A DNA stretch of 64,000 nucleotides from Bugula neritina. Its lineage: Eukaryota; Bryozoa; Gymnolaemata; Cheilostomatida; Bugulidae. The notes below the pieces were generated by a model. It was not told where the DNA came from. It saw nothing but the letters and a program-made list of their open reading frames with translations, and did not search any database. The number at the start of each line of letters is the position of its first letter. Position 1 is the stretch's first letter. The translations under genes and the position numbers were made by a program. Where the stretch lies: contig OZ037771.1 of NCBI GenBank assembly GCA_964035545.1, positions 4,391,128 through 4,455,127 on the forward strand, read 5' to 3'. Positions 44,901 through 58,400 of the stretch are shown here, piece by piece.

Positions 44901-45328
44901 GACGTCACAGAATGTACTGCTGAATACAAAACTGGAAGCTGTGTGGATGCGAACAATGAGGAGGTATGATATACTGTATAATATATATTTACAATAACTG
45001 AGTCAGTTTTATAATAGTTTTGCATATACATCCAGAGTTTTGGCTATTTTTTGTGACTATCTTGTATTTATTAACCTTTGCTGTTTAACATTTCTAAATT
45101 TTTTCTCTATTTTATTTAGAAGTTTCAAAATGTCATTAATAAATAACTTTTTGCATACTACTATTTTCGCAGGAATGCTTTACATGCTGTACCACTGATA
45201 ACTGCAACACGAAAGACACCAAAGCAGAAATTCTTGGCACTGAAGATACTGATAAAGACAGCAGCTCTGTAGCAGTTATTCCGTCTCTTCTCCTATTGTT
45301 GGTCTCTTACCTAATTGGTCAGCAATAA
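39950..45328 (+). CDS. Gene B: GPI-anchored Ly6/uPAR-like protein with a PTTTTT mucin domain
   Basis: Coding exons 39950-40001, 40884-41059, 41766-41883, 42774-43952, 44087-44263, 44531-44633, 44849-44963 and 45173-45328 (TAA) join in frame to 2076 nt, 691 aa. Order: signal peptide (KKLHLLSTFLVLN region), cysteine-rich segment (LCTGKPELRFG, WAFTGCFEQT), a 393-codon mucin domain (residues ~116-508) of about 65 PTTTTT units, a module ending GCCSEDNC, and a 10-Cys module running from RACNYGTGDD to CFTCCTTDNCN, then a GPI-type tail (VAVIPSLLLLLVSYLIG). The same architecture and exon phases as gene A, and close similarity to gene C, are visible. It is probably a glycosylated cell-surface protein; no ligand or function can be assigned. 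AATAAA occurs at 45856-45861, and another overlaps the stop codon. Confidence 0.88.
41328..41744. mobile_element. Foldback MITE, copy 2 (gene B intron 2)
   Basis: The same family as 640-1058, with ends GGTCGTTTTACTTAATTTAG and its complement, but with the central loop in the opposite orientation. It is absent from the matching intron of gene C, so it inserted after the duplication. It ends 21 bases before the exon 3 acceptor. Confidence 0.85.
41892..41983. repeat. (TA)n microsatellite in gene B intron 3
   Basis: Begins 8 bases after the exon 3 donor. Gene C has only a few TA units there. Confidence 0.95.
42774..43952 (+). repeat. 18-bp coding tandem repeat (PTTTTT units), gene B exon 4
   Basis: About 65 units of the form CCAACCACTACAACAACA, with synonymous variation at most third positions and very little amino acid change. 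The long open frames on the other strand are repeat products. Confidence 0.95.
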
Positions 45329-45924
45329 TAAAATGATGATGACTGTTTAAAAAATTTTTTTGAAGTACATAATATAACAAATTAGTTACACCATATATTA
45401 GCAAACCGATTGAAGTATTATTATTCACTTTATAATACTTATAGCTTTGTTTGCAAAACTATCAAGTGTATAATTTTATAAAGTGCTATAATAATACTTT
45501 AAGATTTGTCTGGATTTGTTTAATGTATTTTTTTATTGTATTTTATATTTCTTTATTTTTATATTTTATCAATTTTTGACTGTCGGTGGTTGTCTTCCCT
45601 ACTGAAAACACTGACAGCTTTTCTAGCAAAGTTATCTCTCCTGTTTTATTCACAAATTTAGAATGCGAATGTGGCTTTACTCCAAAACATTTGCTTTTCT
45701 ATCGCCGACTCCTATTGGACTGTTGCAGCCGATGAAGAGCTGAATGCTTTGATATGATGTTTAGAAGCTGAAAGAGAAATTTTATGACTGAATAATTATT
45801 AAGAGAATTTCTATGACTTTAGCTCTGACTGAATGTATTGAGCTCATTTGCTTTCAATAAAATATATATGAAAATTATTTCCTTCTTTTTAATGAAAGTG
45901 CCTGAAAATTTTGTTAACCCACGT

Positions 45925-45944
45925 ACACGTACACGCACACGCAT

Positions 45945-45996
<52 letters not shown>

Positions 45997-46024
45997 GCAC
46001 GCACGCACACACACACACACACAT
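45925..46024. repeat. CA/CG microsatellite
   Basis: ACACGC units pass into (CA)n with CACG interruptions, just beyond the putative gene B polyadenylation signal. Confidence 0.95.
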
Positions 46025-46380
46025 CAATATGACAATTATTATTTGCAAATTATATAACTTACCAAAAACATTTTTACCTATTGTGCTAATATTATATAAT
46101 GTTATACCCGGTCCAAACGATTAACCATTTGTAACAAACCTAAGTTATAATTTCAAACAGTTAGCCATTATGAATGGCTAAACACTCTGGTTTACATTTT
46201 CACATCTTTCAAATTCCTAAGTTTATATGATAAACCATAGTACCCTGCTCTATGCCAAAAAGGAGACTAAGTTACAAACCTGCATCACATTTTTCAATTG
46301 TAGTTTTGAATATTCTTTAATCTGCAATATTAAAAAGTTGCTCTCTCAATATATATAAAAGTAGTATAAAACTCATGCAA

Positions 46381-46583
46381 GTTTATAGTCACTATCCCTG
46401 TGAGAAACCCCTGATAGAAAAGGTTTTTGTTAAAGCGGGCTAAGGACTTATTTAAATGAGGCACAGGAGCAATTATGACTGGATGCTCTTCCTAACATCA
46501 CCAATGGCCTTTGTCTGGGTTTGAACCCATGACCTTCGTGTTTACTAGGCAAACTCTCTAGCCCCTAGACCACGGCTGCTCCC
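46381..46583 (-). mobile_element. tRNA-derived SINE, family 1, - orientation
   Basis: Matches 14446-14648 throughout. The complement has a B box GGTTCAAACCC and the same body and terminal GATAGTGACTATAAAC. Its tRNA end directly abuts a perfect hairpin (46587-46683). Confidence 0.85.
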
Positions 46584-46586
46584 TAT

Positions 46587-46683
46587 AAGACTGTATTTGA
46601 CTTGTTATAGATTTAAATAAGTTGAACTATAAAAGTAGTATAGTTCAACTTATTTAAATCTATAACAAGTCAAATACAGTCTT
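46587..46683. repeat. Perfect inverted repeat with 45-base arms
   Basis: Arms 46587-46631 and 46639-46683 are exact reverse complements around the 7-base loop AAAGTAG. It starts four bases after the SINE end. Confidence 0.9.
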
Positions 46684-47504
46684 TTTAAAATTGCAATGTT
46701 GTCAACTATATAATCAGCATTATTTTGCTCAAAAAATAATGTTACTTAGAATTTTGTCCATCTAGTTATTGAGACTTTAGAATAAAACTGAATAAATGAA
46801 GTTTGTTAGAATTATTTTGAAAGACTGGAATATTCAGAGAAGTTGAGTGAATGTACCACAGTATTGAATTTTACCACTATATACAGTATATAGCATAAAG
46901 GGAATGTAATAAAATTCTAAAAAAAACTCGTTAAGATGTGAAAGCATGACAGTTTTAAGTTAACACAACCTGTTTGACAATAGTAAAAATGGACGTTTTG
47001 TTCTGTTCAAAATGTCTTTTTTTCTTTAATACGGGCATAAAGTTGCATTATCACGTTTGCTCATTATAATATATTATCTTTGTTGTTCTTTTTGTTGAGC
47101 AATTAGACAGAGTTTACTAAAAAGATAGCTGCCCACAAAGTCTTTTTGCATGAAATTCTGTTTAGTGAGACGCAACTTTGTTAGACAAAATGACTTGTCT
47201 CTTCTTTTAACTTGGCCATTTGAAAATTTTTTTTAATTAGATTGCTAATATATTTTTATAATATATAAAAAAACTTAAAAAGATGAAAACAGTAACAAGA
47301 TTATGGGATGAGTGTTTTTAATCAACTGAAATAAATTTACAACAAAATATGAATTTAAATATCACAATGTTCCTATACAGGCTATCTATCTAAAATTCTA
47401 AATGTATAAGTTTAATACATAAAAATAGAGCTTGCTTGATAATGATCGGTTGATAGATCCCCCCCCCCCCCCCTTTATCTTTAGGGGGAGGAGTATTTAG
47501 TAGA

Positions 47505-47826
47505 CTCAGGGCTGTTCAACAGGCGGCCCCAGGGAGAGCTGGATGTGGCCCCCAGTCTATATTTATGTGGCCCTCAAAGGCATAACAAATAAAATTATTT
47601 TGCATGCATATTAGAAAAAGCAACTTTTTAATGCCTTAATTATTTACATACATGCTACAAAAATTATTGGGGCTTCATTGTGTAATGATTAGCAGAAATT
47701 TTAAATAAAGTAAATTGAAAAATACTGATGTTGTGGCCACCAGCTTGAGCTAAATTTTACAATGTGGCCCTTGCTACAGAAATATTTCATTTCGGCAGCC
47801 CTAGCTCTGAAAAGATTAGACACCCT
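47505..47826. mobile_element. hAT-like non-autonomous element
   Basis: Begins CAGGGCTGTTCAACAGGCGG and ends GATTAGACACCCTGG, short imperfect inverted ends starting CAGGG. The sequence is absent from the matching place in copy 1 (near 35825), which confirms an insertion. GC-rich TGTGGCCC motifs recur inside. The target duplication was not resolved. Confidence 0.6.
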
Positions 47827-49185
47827 GGCTCTAAATGAAAGGCTCACTATTGTTCAAATTAACAATTACCTATTGCAAATTTCATAATGATAGATTGCTA
47901 GATTGATAGGCTAATTTAAACAGGTCAACCTTAAATTAAGTGTACATTTTTTTCATGCTACACCTATTATATACAATGCTTTATAAACCTATTTGTTCAT
48001 GTAACCAATTGATAACAGTCTACGTGTACTAAGTGTACTAAACACTACAGAATTTGCATTATTAAAGTGAGCTCATGCCATAAAATGCAGCTCATTCCTC
48101 CACTGTTTTATTATTCCCCCCCCCCCATGTCTTTTTTATGCTTTGAATTCTCATTTCTGTTCTTTAACATAATATTTTCAATTGTTTTGAGATCTAAAAT
48201 ATGATAAAGACATTAGCGTGTTTTCACATTCTTGTTAATGTTTTCCTATTCATACTGCTTTGTATTATTTTATTGTAGTTATGTTTGTGTGTGAAATTAT
48301 ATGCCAGGGGCTAGAGCACTCAGTTTTGTCAGCTATAGCTAGAATGCAGTGCTAAATAGAGCTCTTAGAACTTTCTTTCTGCTATATTCTTTGGAAGACC
48401 CAAAAGCTTCGAGTCAGTTGAGACTAGCTGATGCACCTAGTGAATGTAATGTCAGTCCTTTTCTCTACCTGCTAAGAAGCCATGCTTAAGAATTGTATAC
48501 TTTTCTTTGCTATCAAGCCATAAAAAGCATTGATTTCTAACTGCGCTCAAATAAAAACAAATAAATTGACCCTACGGAGTGCAATAGGTGTATATTTATT
48601 CAATAATTTCTTCTGTGAAGTTGAATAAATTATGACAGATAAAATTGATGCAGTCATAATAATATATTGAGGATGAGTGAAGCTAGAGAAGACAACTACC
48701 AAGTTTTAAAACACAAGCTGTACACAGCATAACTGACTTTCAGCGTTTATATTGAAGACTAAATACATATTTAGCAGGGTTGAGGTCAGTTACATATGAA
48801 TGTAACTAATTACAATTACAATTACATGATAATTTGTCAATTACAATTATAAATGCAGTTAAAAAGTAATGTAATTAATTGCAATTAGAACTATATGGTA
48901 ATGTAATTAATTGCAATTAGAATTACTTTTGTTCTCACAAGGGATAGATAGAGGTTATATACAATCTCACATTTGTGGTTCAACAACCATAGAAAATGTT
49001 AACAGCAGTAGCTTCTTTGTCCTCAACAGTGATGCTACACTACATTGAATTAATCTAAACTTGTTATTTAGCAGTTATAGGCATGGTAGAAAAAGTATTA
49101 AATTTCTAGGATAACAAATATTTATCTAATTAAATTAGAACAAGCCAGTTCTTCAATCAGTCTCATGGCAAACTAAATCCAATAC

Positions 49186-49604
49186 AAAGTAAGTTTTCAA
49201 CCATGGAGTAAAAAACTATAGAATTAGGAAAACACAAGCTTGTAGCTAGCATTTGTCAATGAGGGCGTAACTCTTCATACCATTCAAATAAACTCCTCTC
49301 GGCAGATAATTTTTTTAATTCCAAATAAGCAGAGTTAATACATATCTCACTTGAAAGTAACACTGTAAACTTGCTATAAATAATATAATAAACAAGCATC
49401 CTCTGAGTAATTTTTTAGCTAGATAAATAAATTGTAGGTTTTGTAGTTTTGAAGTTATCTTTCCAGCAAACTCTTATTTGCTAAATGGTCTATTGATTTA
49501 TGTTCTATGTAAAGTGGCATCCATCTGTTCACCTTTATGACGTAAAACAATAAGCAGACTGTTTAATTGTAAGAGAATTGTCAAAGCGATGCATTGTAGG
49601 GTTG
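49186..49604. repeat. 419-bp dispersed repeat, copy 2
   Basis: Nearly identical to 20703-21121 and in the same orientation, with ends at the same positions of the unit. Confidence 0.85.
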
Positions 49605-49804
49605 TTTTGAGTCTAATATAAAAAGTTATGCTGAGAAAAGTTGTTATAGTACATCTCAATCTCTTTTCTCTAACTTTTCCAAAGTTTTTCTCGAGTTGCT
49701 CAAATTTGTTTTACCTCCACTCAATATACAGTACTTGAATGGACACCAATCACAAATTTGAGAACGTCTGATGGCAAGGTTGGCCAATAAAGTTTTCTCT
49801 ATCG

Positions 49805-49906
49805 TGGCAAAAAAACAATTATGACTGAATGCCCTTCCTAACATCACCAATAGTCTGTCTATGGATTCAAATCACTTACCTTGAGTTTACTAACCACTAG
49901 ATCAAT
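49805..49906 (-). mobile_element. Fragment of tRNA-derived SINE, family 1
   Basis: AATTATGACTGAATGCCCTT and CCTAACATCACCAATAG match the body of the SINEs at 14446 and 46381. The tRNA-like end is degraded. Confidence 0.6.
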
Positions 49907-50584
49907 ACTTTTATGTAAAGATTGATTTTTTGTGTGTTTAGAATTAGTACAGCACATTGAAGCAAAGCATATTTATTAGTCAACTTATGTTAGGGCTTCT
50001 AGCAGCTTCCTAGGCTGTATAAAACTGATCATGTACAACAATATATCTCTAGAGAGACAGCATTTTAACATTCTAACAAATCTTTTGAAAAGAGAAAAAA
50101 AACAATTTACGCTACTGAACCGTTTAGTGACTGAGCTCATGACATGAAGAAGATGTAGGAAGGACATGTCACATAATATATGTGAAGAGTGAAAACAGGT
50201 CCTTTCGATTAAATTGAAATTGAAATCAGTGGATGTAGGTGCGGTATAAACGGGAAATTGAGAAAAGCCTGTGTTCTAAAAGGGAAATGTAGCAAACAAA
50301 ATGATGTTATCGCAAGAATGTTGACCATCTCCCATCACCCCAAACCAAATTTTATAAAGAAATTTAAAAATCATAGGCTATCTCAATTTCTCCACTACTG
50401 CTCCTAAATGAAACAGTTGTGACAGCAAGTTGCGTAGTTTCAAGATGGTAGCAATAATAGTAGCTGTAGCTGGCCACATTTCCTAAACTAGAAACATAAT
50501 AGAAGTAATAATATTTATCTTGAAATCTCAGCGAATATAATGTTAATGGCAATAAACACTATAAACATCTGATTAAGCCGTTGT

Positions 50585-50927
<343 letters not shown>

Positions 50928-52229
50928 CTGGCAAGATATAACTAAATAAACCAATCTCGTTATTACAAAAAATAACATAATATAATATTAGCACGTGCGA
51001 TAAAATTCTTTTAGTAACTTAGCAGACAATTGCCATATTGATGTGTGTGTGTGCGTGTGCGTGCGTGTGTGCGTGTGCGCGCTTGCATGCGTGTACAATC
51101 ACAACAGAGAGATAATAGAACTATGAACAGAAGAAAATACACCCACACGCACCACTCATTTTGCATTCAATAGTGTTATCAGCAATCCTCTCAATCTGAG
51201 AGTATTAATAAGTAATAATATGACAACCGTAGCTATTTGCATATATTATGTTTTTTCCATTTACATCACAGTTACCATATTTTCATAGATATATATAAGA
51301 GAGCTAATTATATATGTCTCTTGGGTGTTCACGGTGCTAGCAAATCAAGCTTATGTTGTATGGACAACGTAAATTGAAAAAGACACAATGGTGTAATTTT
51401 TTTCCAATAATTGTACCAAGTTTATAGAAAGTATGATATTAGTAATTTTACAATTTTCAGAATAAAGGTTGTGACAAATTTTATTATATTGTTTTTCAAA
51501 CTTTTATTATTTCAAGCAGCAACTAAAATGTAAAAGAGTATCATTTAAAAAGACAGTTCAATTTGATCAAAGCAATAGCTGAACCAAGTGGTTAGGATTA
51601 GCTGAGGTGTGAACTGGTTTATTAGTTCAACTCAATTGGTCATCAACTAATTGGACCAACACTATTAAACATTGAATTTTGAGATAATATCAAAGAAGCA
51701 TTGTTGTTACAATAAATGTAATGTTAGTTTACATGTGATTATGTGCACATGCAGTAACTTTACTTAATTTACAAACACATTTTAGGTGCAAGTTAAGTGT
51801 AGATACAAAACCCAATATTTTATAAACTTGCATCTTGCATGGTCTTTTTCGGGAAGAACAAACTCGGTCATTAAGCTGGTTTAATTTTAGTATAATGTTC
51901 GAAATATTGACCTAACTGCAACAACATTGATGTAATAAACTGCATTATTGCATATACTTATTAGAAAAGCAGAACATTGTACAAAAGCCATTTTATCTAA
52001 AATAATTGTATGCGTTCATTTTTACATAAGGTTTACTTGAAAAATTATTTTAACAACATCAAAACAAATATGTTTGGTAGTCATAACAAATTGTTTCAAT
52101 ACATTTGGGACCCATTTGCGCACGTATATCTTACCGCACATTGAAATATTACTTATTGTGTTTATTAAACAAAACATACCTTCTCTTAGTAACTGTAACT
52201 CATCACTACAACAACTAATAAACTCTGAA

Positions 52230-52335
52230 TATAATTAACTGAGTTTTAAAAAATACTTCAGTCTGGGAGAAAACATAAGAAAAGCAAGTACTGCTTTAGA
52301 GTTGTGCAGCTCAAAAATATAGAACAGCATCTCAG
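52230..52335 (+). promoter_or_regulatory. Putative core promoter and leader exon of gene C
   Basis: TATAATTA at 52230-52237, initiator-like TTCAGTC at 52258-52264 and the leader exon end CTCAG/GTACAA (52335) are all conserved with gene B at the same spacing. Confidence 0.55.
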
Positions 52336-52391
52336 GTACAAAGCATTATTAATACTTATTACATTTGTTTATATATGTATATATATGTATA

Positions 52392-52439
<48 letters not shown>

Positions 52440-52490
52440 GTATTCAGTTTTATTTATTTTGTTAGACAGAACACACAGAGACACTGAATA

Positions 52491-55400
52491 ATGAAGCATC
52501 AAAGGAAGTTGCATTTGCTATCTACCTTTTTAGTGCTCAACTGTAAGTCCATACTTTTCTCTGCTTTAAAAATATTTTTCGCTGTCTGGTCAACATCAAG
52601 TTGAAAAAATAAATTATAAGTTTAAATTTTATATAATATCTTATTTATATTATTTTTATTTTCAAGATCAGTCAAATTTTATGCATATATGCTTTGTGTT
52701 ATTAAGCTTTTACTTGTGGAAATAGTTACTTAGAAATATTAAGCTACTAATTATTATTATGAAATACTTGATGTATTCATAACAAAATTGACTTGAAATA
52801 CTTTGTTTAACGTGACATATTTAACCTTGCTTGAGATACATAATTCAATTTGACCCTCAATTTATATTGATTCACAATTTTTTTCATAAATAGTTGAAAA
52901 CTTGATAGGTTCAAGTTATAATAGTGCAACATAAGTCAGCTTTTTCTTATCTTAAGAAAATCTAATGCTTAAAATTTAAAACATTAAGATATTATGTGCA
53001 GGATGTAGTTATTATAATGAGTATATTAGATTATATTTTTATTGTATGGATTTCTCACATTTTATTCCCTTAACATAAGTTATATACTTACTATATACTT
53101 GTTGAAGATCTGTTATACACCGATTATGTAATTATTATAATGTATTTGTTATTATTAATTATTATAATAAAAATAGCAAATTTTTCACTATTATTTAAAT
53201 TAATATTGTTATTATCATCATACCCATCGACTTCATCATTGTCCACAGTAAGCTACTGCTTCATGCCTTTCAGTGTAAATGTAACGTATAGGAGAGACAT
53301 TGTATTGCAAGAAAAATAGAAGTGTGAACAAGTGAGAAAACTTTAGAAATGATCTTCAGTAACTGTGTTATTGCCGCTCTGCATTGATAACGAGCGATAA
53401 CACTAGGTGTTTGACCAAAATTTAGACATAGTACCTGTAGATCTGAGTGATAATTTTTCATTAACCTCTCTTACACAACCGGTACTGTTTCCTGAAGACA
53501 TTTTGATTTTCTTTCTAGATTTCATGTTGTTGGTCTTTTTAAATTCCCAATTGCATTGCTTATTGACAAAGTATAGGTTCACTAATACTTTCAAAAATAT
53601 ACCCATGTGGGCATAAGGCCTAAAACAACCTATTTTCTTCTATAGACCATACGGCGTATGGAACCGTATGGGTGCCACTACATCCCTGATTATATACCTG
53701 TTGTAAAACTGTTTAATGCCTGTTATAAAATATTTTTTAAAATGAATAAATATTATATTTGATTGATTGAAAAACAACTCAACCGTCAAAAACCTTTTAT
53801 ACACTATTCAAGTTGCATTAAGATAAACCCATTTTGCAAATCTAATTATTTTAAGATTATATATTCATTGTTTAAGATAAATGATGTGCTTGTATTATAG
53901 TTATAGATTGGTATATATTTAGTGCTCATAGGAGACGTAACGTCAGTGCTATGTACTGGTAAACCAGAGCTGCGGTTTGGCAGAGATGTTGGCTGCCTTT
54001 CCATAGCGTATAATCAAAATCTCTTGAAAACACCTTCTTGTCTGTCAGCTGAACGTGACAGCACCTCACAAACATGCTCAACTGAAGGCTCCTGTACTGT
54101 GAGTAAACATCCTGTCATAATATCAATGGACATAGAAAATATTAGATGTTAACTGTTACTGTAAAGATTTTAAGCAAATTAAAAATAGTAAGTGGGGGTG
54201 CAAACGTGCAAAAATGGGCGAGCGAAGCTCATTGATGCCAACTTTTTTGACTAAAATACATTTATATCACTTCGAAGCCAACATTCTACTAATTTCAAAT
54301 CTGCAAGTAACTTTTTTGTATCTAAAGAAGGGGGTTCTCGCTTGCAAGGAGTGGATATACAGGGGTTGGCTAATTTTTAAGGGAGCATCATGAAATTTTA
54401 AATATATAATTATTTGATTCATTTAGGTTTAATGTTCAAAATAGAACATGATAATGTGCACACCTTCAAAAAAAAATGTTTAAACATTTCAATAACTGGT
54501 TGGGTTTTATTTTGTATACTTTATAATGCATCATAATGCTTTAATGCAATTACTGAAGTTAAATGCTGTTTGATTTAGTTTTATTTCTGCAGACTAACTC
54601 GGTTAACTAAATGTACATAATGATATTATAATTTACAGGAAATCAACGTACGGCTTGTTAAAGGGCAATTTCAGGAAACTGAGAACATGGTGTGGGCTTT
54701 TACTGGCTGCTTTGAACAAACTATGGAAGTAGAAGTCTGTAGAGATAAGCCTGTGTGTAAGTGTTTCAATATATATAATTTTATGCTAAAAATATGAAAA
54801 AAGCTTTCTCACCTGAAAACTTCTACTTAGATTTTATATATTTTCATATGTCTGATAGTTCACCTAAAAAGCTGTTAAATATACAAAGAAGGTACGTAGA
54901 ATACCAGCAATAAACTAAAATAGAAAATTTAGAGCATGTGGTTCAGCTGGACCACCAATCACCACCAATCACCGACACCAATGTTTTAACTGTCTGTATA
55001 TAATGATGGACCAGATGCAATGCGTTAAATTAATACAATTGTTTTTACACAAAAATTGCATAACTTGTAAGTTAAGATGATAAATTATGTGAAAAAATAT
55101 TAAGAATAGTAAAATAATTTTAGATTGTTAATTTTATTTATATTTCAACTGTCTATTTGCTGCACACAATTGCACTCATGCAGAAATACCTTTCATTCCA
55201 TTGCTGCATTATTAAAATATAGTATTCGAATTTTTATTTAATAGATACCACAACAACCACTGCAACAACAACTACCACAACAATGCCAACAACGACAACA
55301 ACCCCAACAACCACAACAACACCAACTACAACAACAACACCAACCACTACAACAACGCCAACTACAACAACAACCCCAACTACAACAACAATCCCAACCA

Positions 55401-58400
55401 TTACAACAACACCAACTACCACAACAACCCCAACCACTACAACAACACCAACTACAACAACAACGCCAACAACGACAACAACCCCAACCACTACAACAAC
55501 ACCAACTACAACAACAACCCCAACCACTACAACAACACCAACTACAACAACAACACCAACTACCACAACAACACCAACTACCACAACAACCCCAACCACT
55601 ACAACAACCCCAACTACCACAACAACCCCAACCACTACAACAACGCCAACTACAACAACAACGCCAACTACAACAACAATCCCAACCATTACAACAACAC
55701 CAACTACCACAACAACCCCAACCACTACAACAACACCAACTACAACAACAACGCCAACTACAACAACAACCCCAACTACTACAACAACGCCAACTACAAC
55801 AACAATCCCAACCATTACAACAACACCAACTACCACAACAACCCCAACTACTACAACAACACCAACTACAACAACAACAACCCCAACCACTACAACAACA
55901 CCAACTACAACAACAACACCAACTACCACAACAACCCCAACTACTACAACAACGCCAACTACAACAACAATCCCAACCATTACAACAACACCAACTACCA
56001 CAACAACCCCAACCACTACAACAACACCAACTACAACAACAACGCCAACTACAACAACAACCCCAACTACTACAACAACGCCAACTACAACAACAATCCC
56101 AACCATTACAACAACACCAACTACCACAACAACCCCAACCACTACAACAACACCAACTACAACAACAACGCCAACTACAACAACAACCCCAACTACTACA
56201 ACAACGCCAACTACAACAACAATCCCAACCATTACAACAACACCAACTACCACAACAACCCCAACCACTACAACAACACCAACTACAACAACAACGCCAA
56301 CTACAACAACAACCCCAACTACTACAACAACGCCAACTACAACAACAATCCCAACCATTACAACAACACCAACTACCACAACAACCCCAACTACTACAAC
56401 AACACCAACTACAACAACAACCCCAACCACTACAACAACGCCAACTACAACAACAACGCCAACTACAACAACAACGCCAACTACAACAACAACGCCAACT
56501 ACAACAACAACACCAACTACTACAACAACTCCAACTACTACAACAACGCCAACTACCACAACAACACCAACTACTACAACAACTCCAACTACTACAACAA
56601 CCCCAACCACTGCAACAACTCCAACTACTACAACAACACCAACTACAACAACAACACCAATCACTACAACAACCCCAACCACTACAACAACCCCAACCAC
56701 TACAACAACGCCAACTACAACAACAACACCAACTACCACAACAACACCAACTACTACAACAACCCTAACCACTACAACAACTCCAACTACTACAACAACA
56801 CCAACTACTACAACAACCCCAACCACTACAACAACGCCAACTACAACAACAACACCAACTACTACAACAACCCCAACTACTACAACAACACCAACCACCA
56901 CAACAACACCAACCACTACAGCAACGCCAACTACAACAACAACACCAACTACAACATCAACACCAACCACAACAACAACGCCAACTACAACAACGCCAAC
57001 TACAACAACGCCAACTACAACAACAACAACAACGCCTTCTACCACCACAGGTAAGAATACAATGATTAATAAATTTTATACACGATATATGATTCAAAAA
57101 TACGTTATGTGGGAAAAGCGCACATCAAATCAGAAGTAGTTTAAGTAGAAAAGATAATAACAAAAAGTTTTTGGTAACTTTTAGAGCCACTGCCAGAGTT
57201 TGACGGATGTTTCATTGGAAATGTAACCTTTACGAGCTCAAACTGTTCAACTCAGTCTGTCATTACTGTATTGACTAATGGCACCTTAAATATCGCTGTG
57301 GAATTCCAAGTAGTTGGTTGCTGCTCAGAAGACAACTGCCAACCCGAAGAAGGCAAAGCTGGTAAATATTTCAACTGTTATACTCCTGACTGCTGTTGAT
57401 GTTCTCTGAAACAGTCATTCGAAATAAGGTTTTAAATGTTTCTTATTGTTTCATCAGACAGTATAGCTCCTACAATATTGTTTGAACAAATATCTACCTA
57501 TACCTATTAATAGAAGAATTAAAGGCCATGCATGCTGTAACTGGTTGTGTGTTGCCCACTATAAATAACTATTGACCCCATTAACTTCCTATTTATGTTT
57601 AGGTGACATACGTCAGCAGGCATTACTCATCTGCCTTGTGCTGACTATTAGATTTGTGGTCAGGTCATTGTGGTTGGGGTGGCTGTCATTCTTGCCCTAC
57701 CTGTACGGGCTGGGTTGGTACCCTGAGGCTACCTAGTGAATGTTTACTATGTTTTGGGACACAATCATTGTGGTAATTTTTAGGGACAATAGTTGTTTAT
57801 GCAATATGTTTTTGCCTGGTACAGTAACAACAACCAGAGTATATAAACACTTTACAAACTTAATACAATCAGTTGGCAGCACTCTTTAACAAAACTGTAC
57901 TTATTATTTTATTCTTCTACTGGTTTGACAATATATTATTTACTGGCACTGTTTATGAAGGACCCAAGAGGTTAGTTACTTTTATTCATATTATTATCTG
58001 AATTATTATTTTATAATAAATTTACTTTATGGTTTTTGTGAACATTACTTTAATATTTTTAACCACAGCAAGTTTATCACAGCAAGTTTATCACAGCAAG
58101 TTTATCACAGCAAGTTTATCACAGCAAGTTTATCACAGCAAGTTTACCAACAAGTATAACCAATAAACTTCTGCGTTTGGAAATCCTGGTTTAATTCATA
58201 CGGGGCCAGTAACAGTAAAAACTCTAAGTCTGCACCGGAGTTCCAGGGCAACTCATCTCAAGTCTACAGTAGAAGATTAAGTCTACTTCAGAGTTCACGG
58301 GCAACTCATCTCAAGTCTACAGTAGAAAGTTAAGTCTACTTCAGAGTTCACGGGCAACTCATCTCAGGTCTACAGTAGAAAGTTAAGTCTACTTCAGAGT

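Noticed and set aside
53922-54152. Separate small gene starting at the ATG-like site before gene C exon 2
   Set aside because: It is the second coding exon read through its splice sites. Gene B shows the same acceptor, donor and length.
55234-57048. 604-residue minus-strand Val-rich ORF opposite gene C exon 4
   Set aside because: Same repeat effect as in gene B; no start, splice or homology support.
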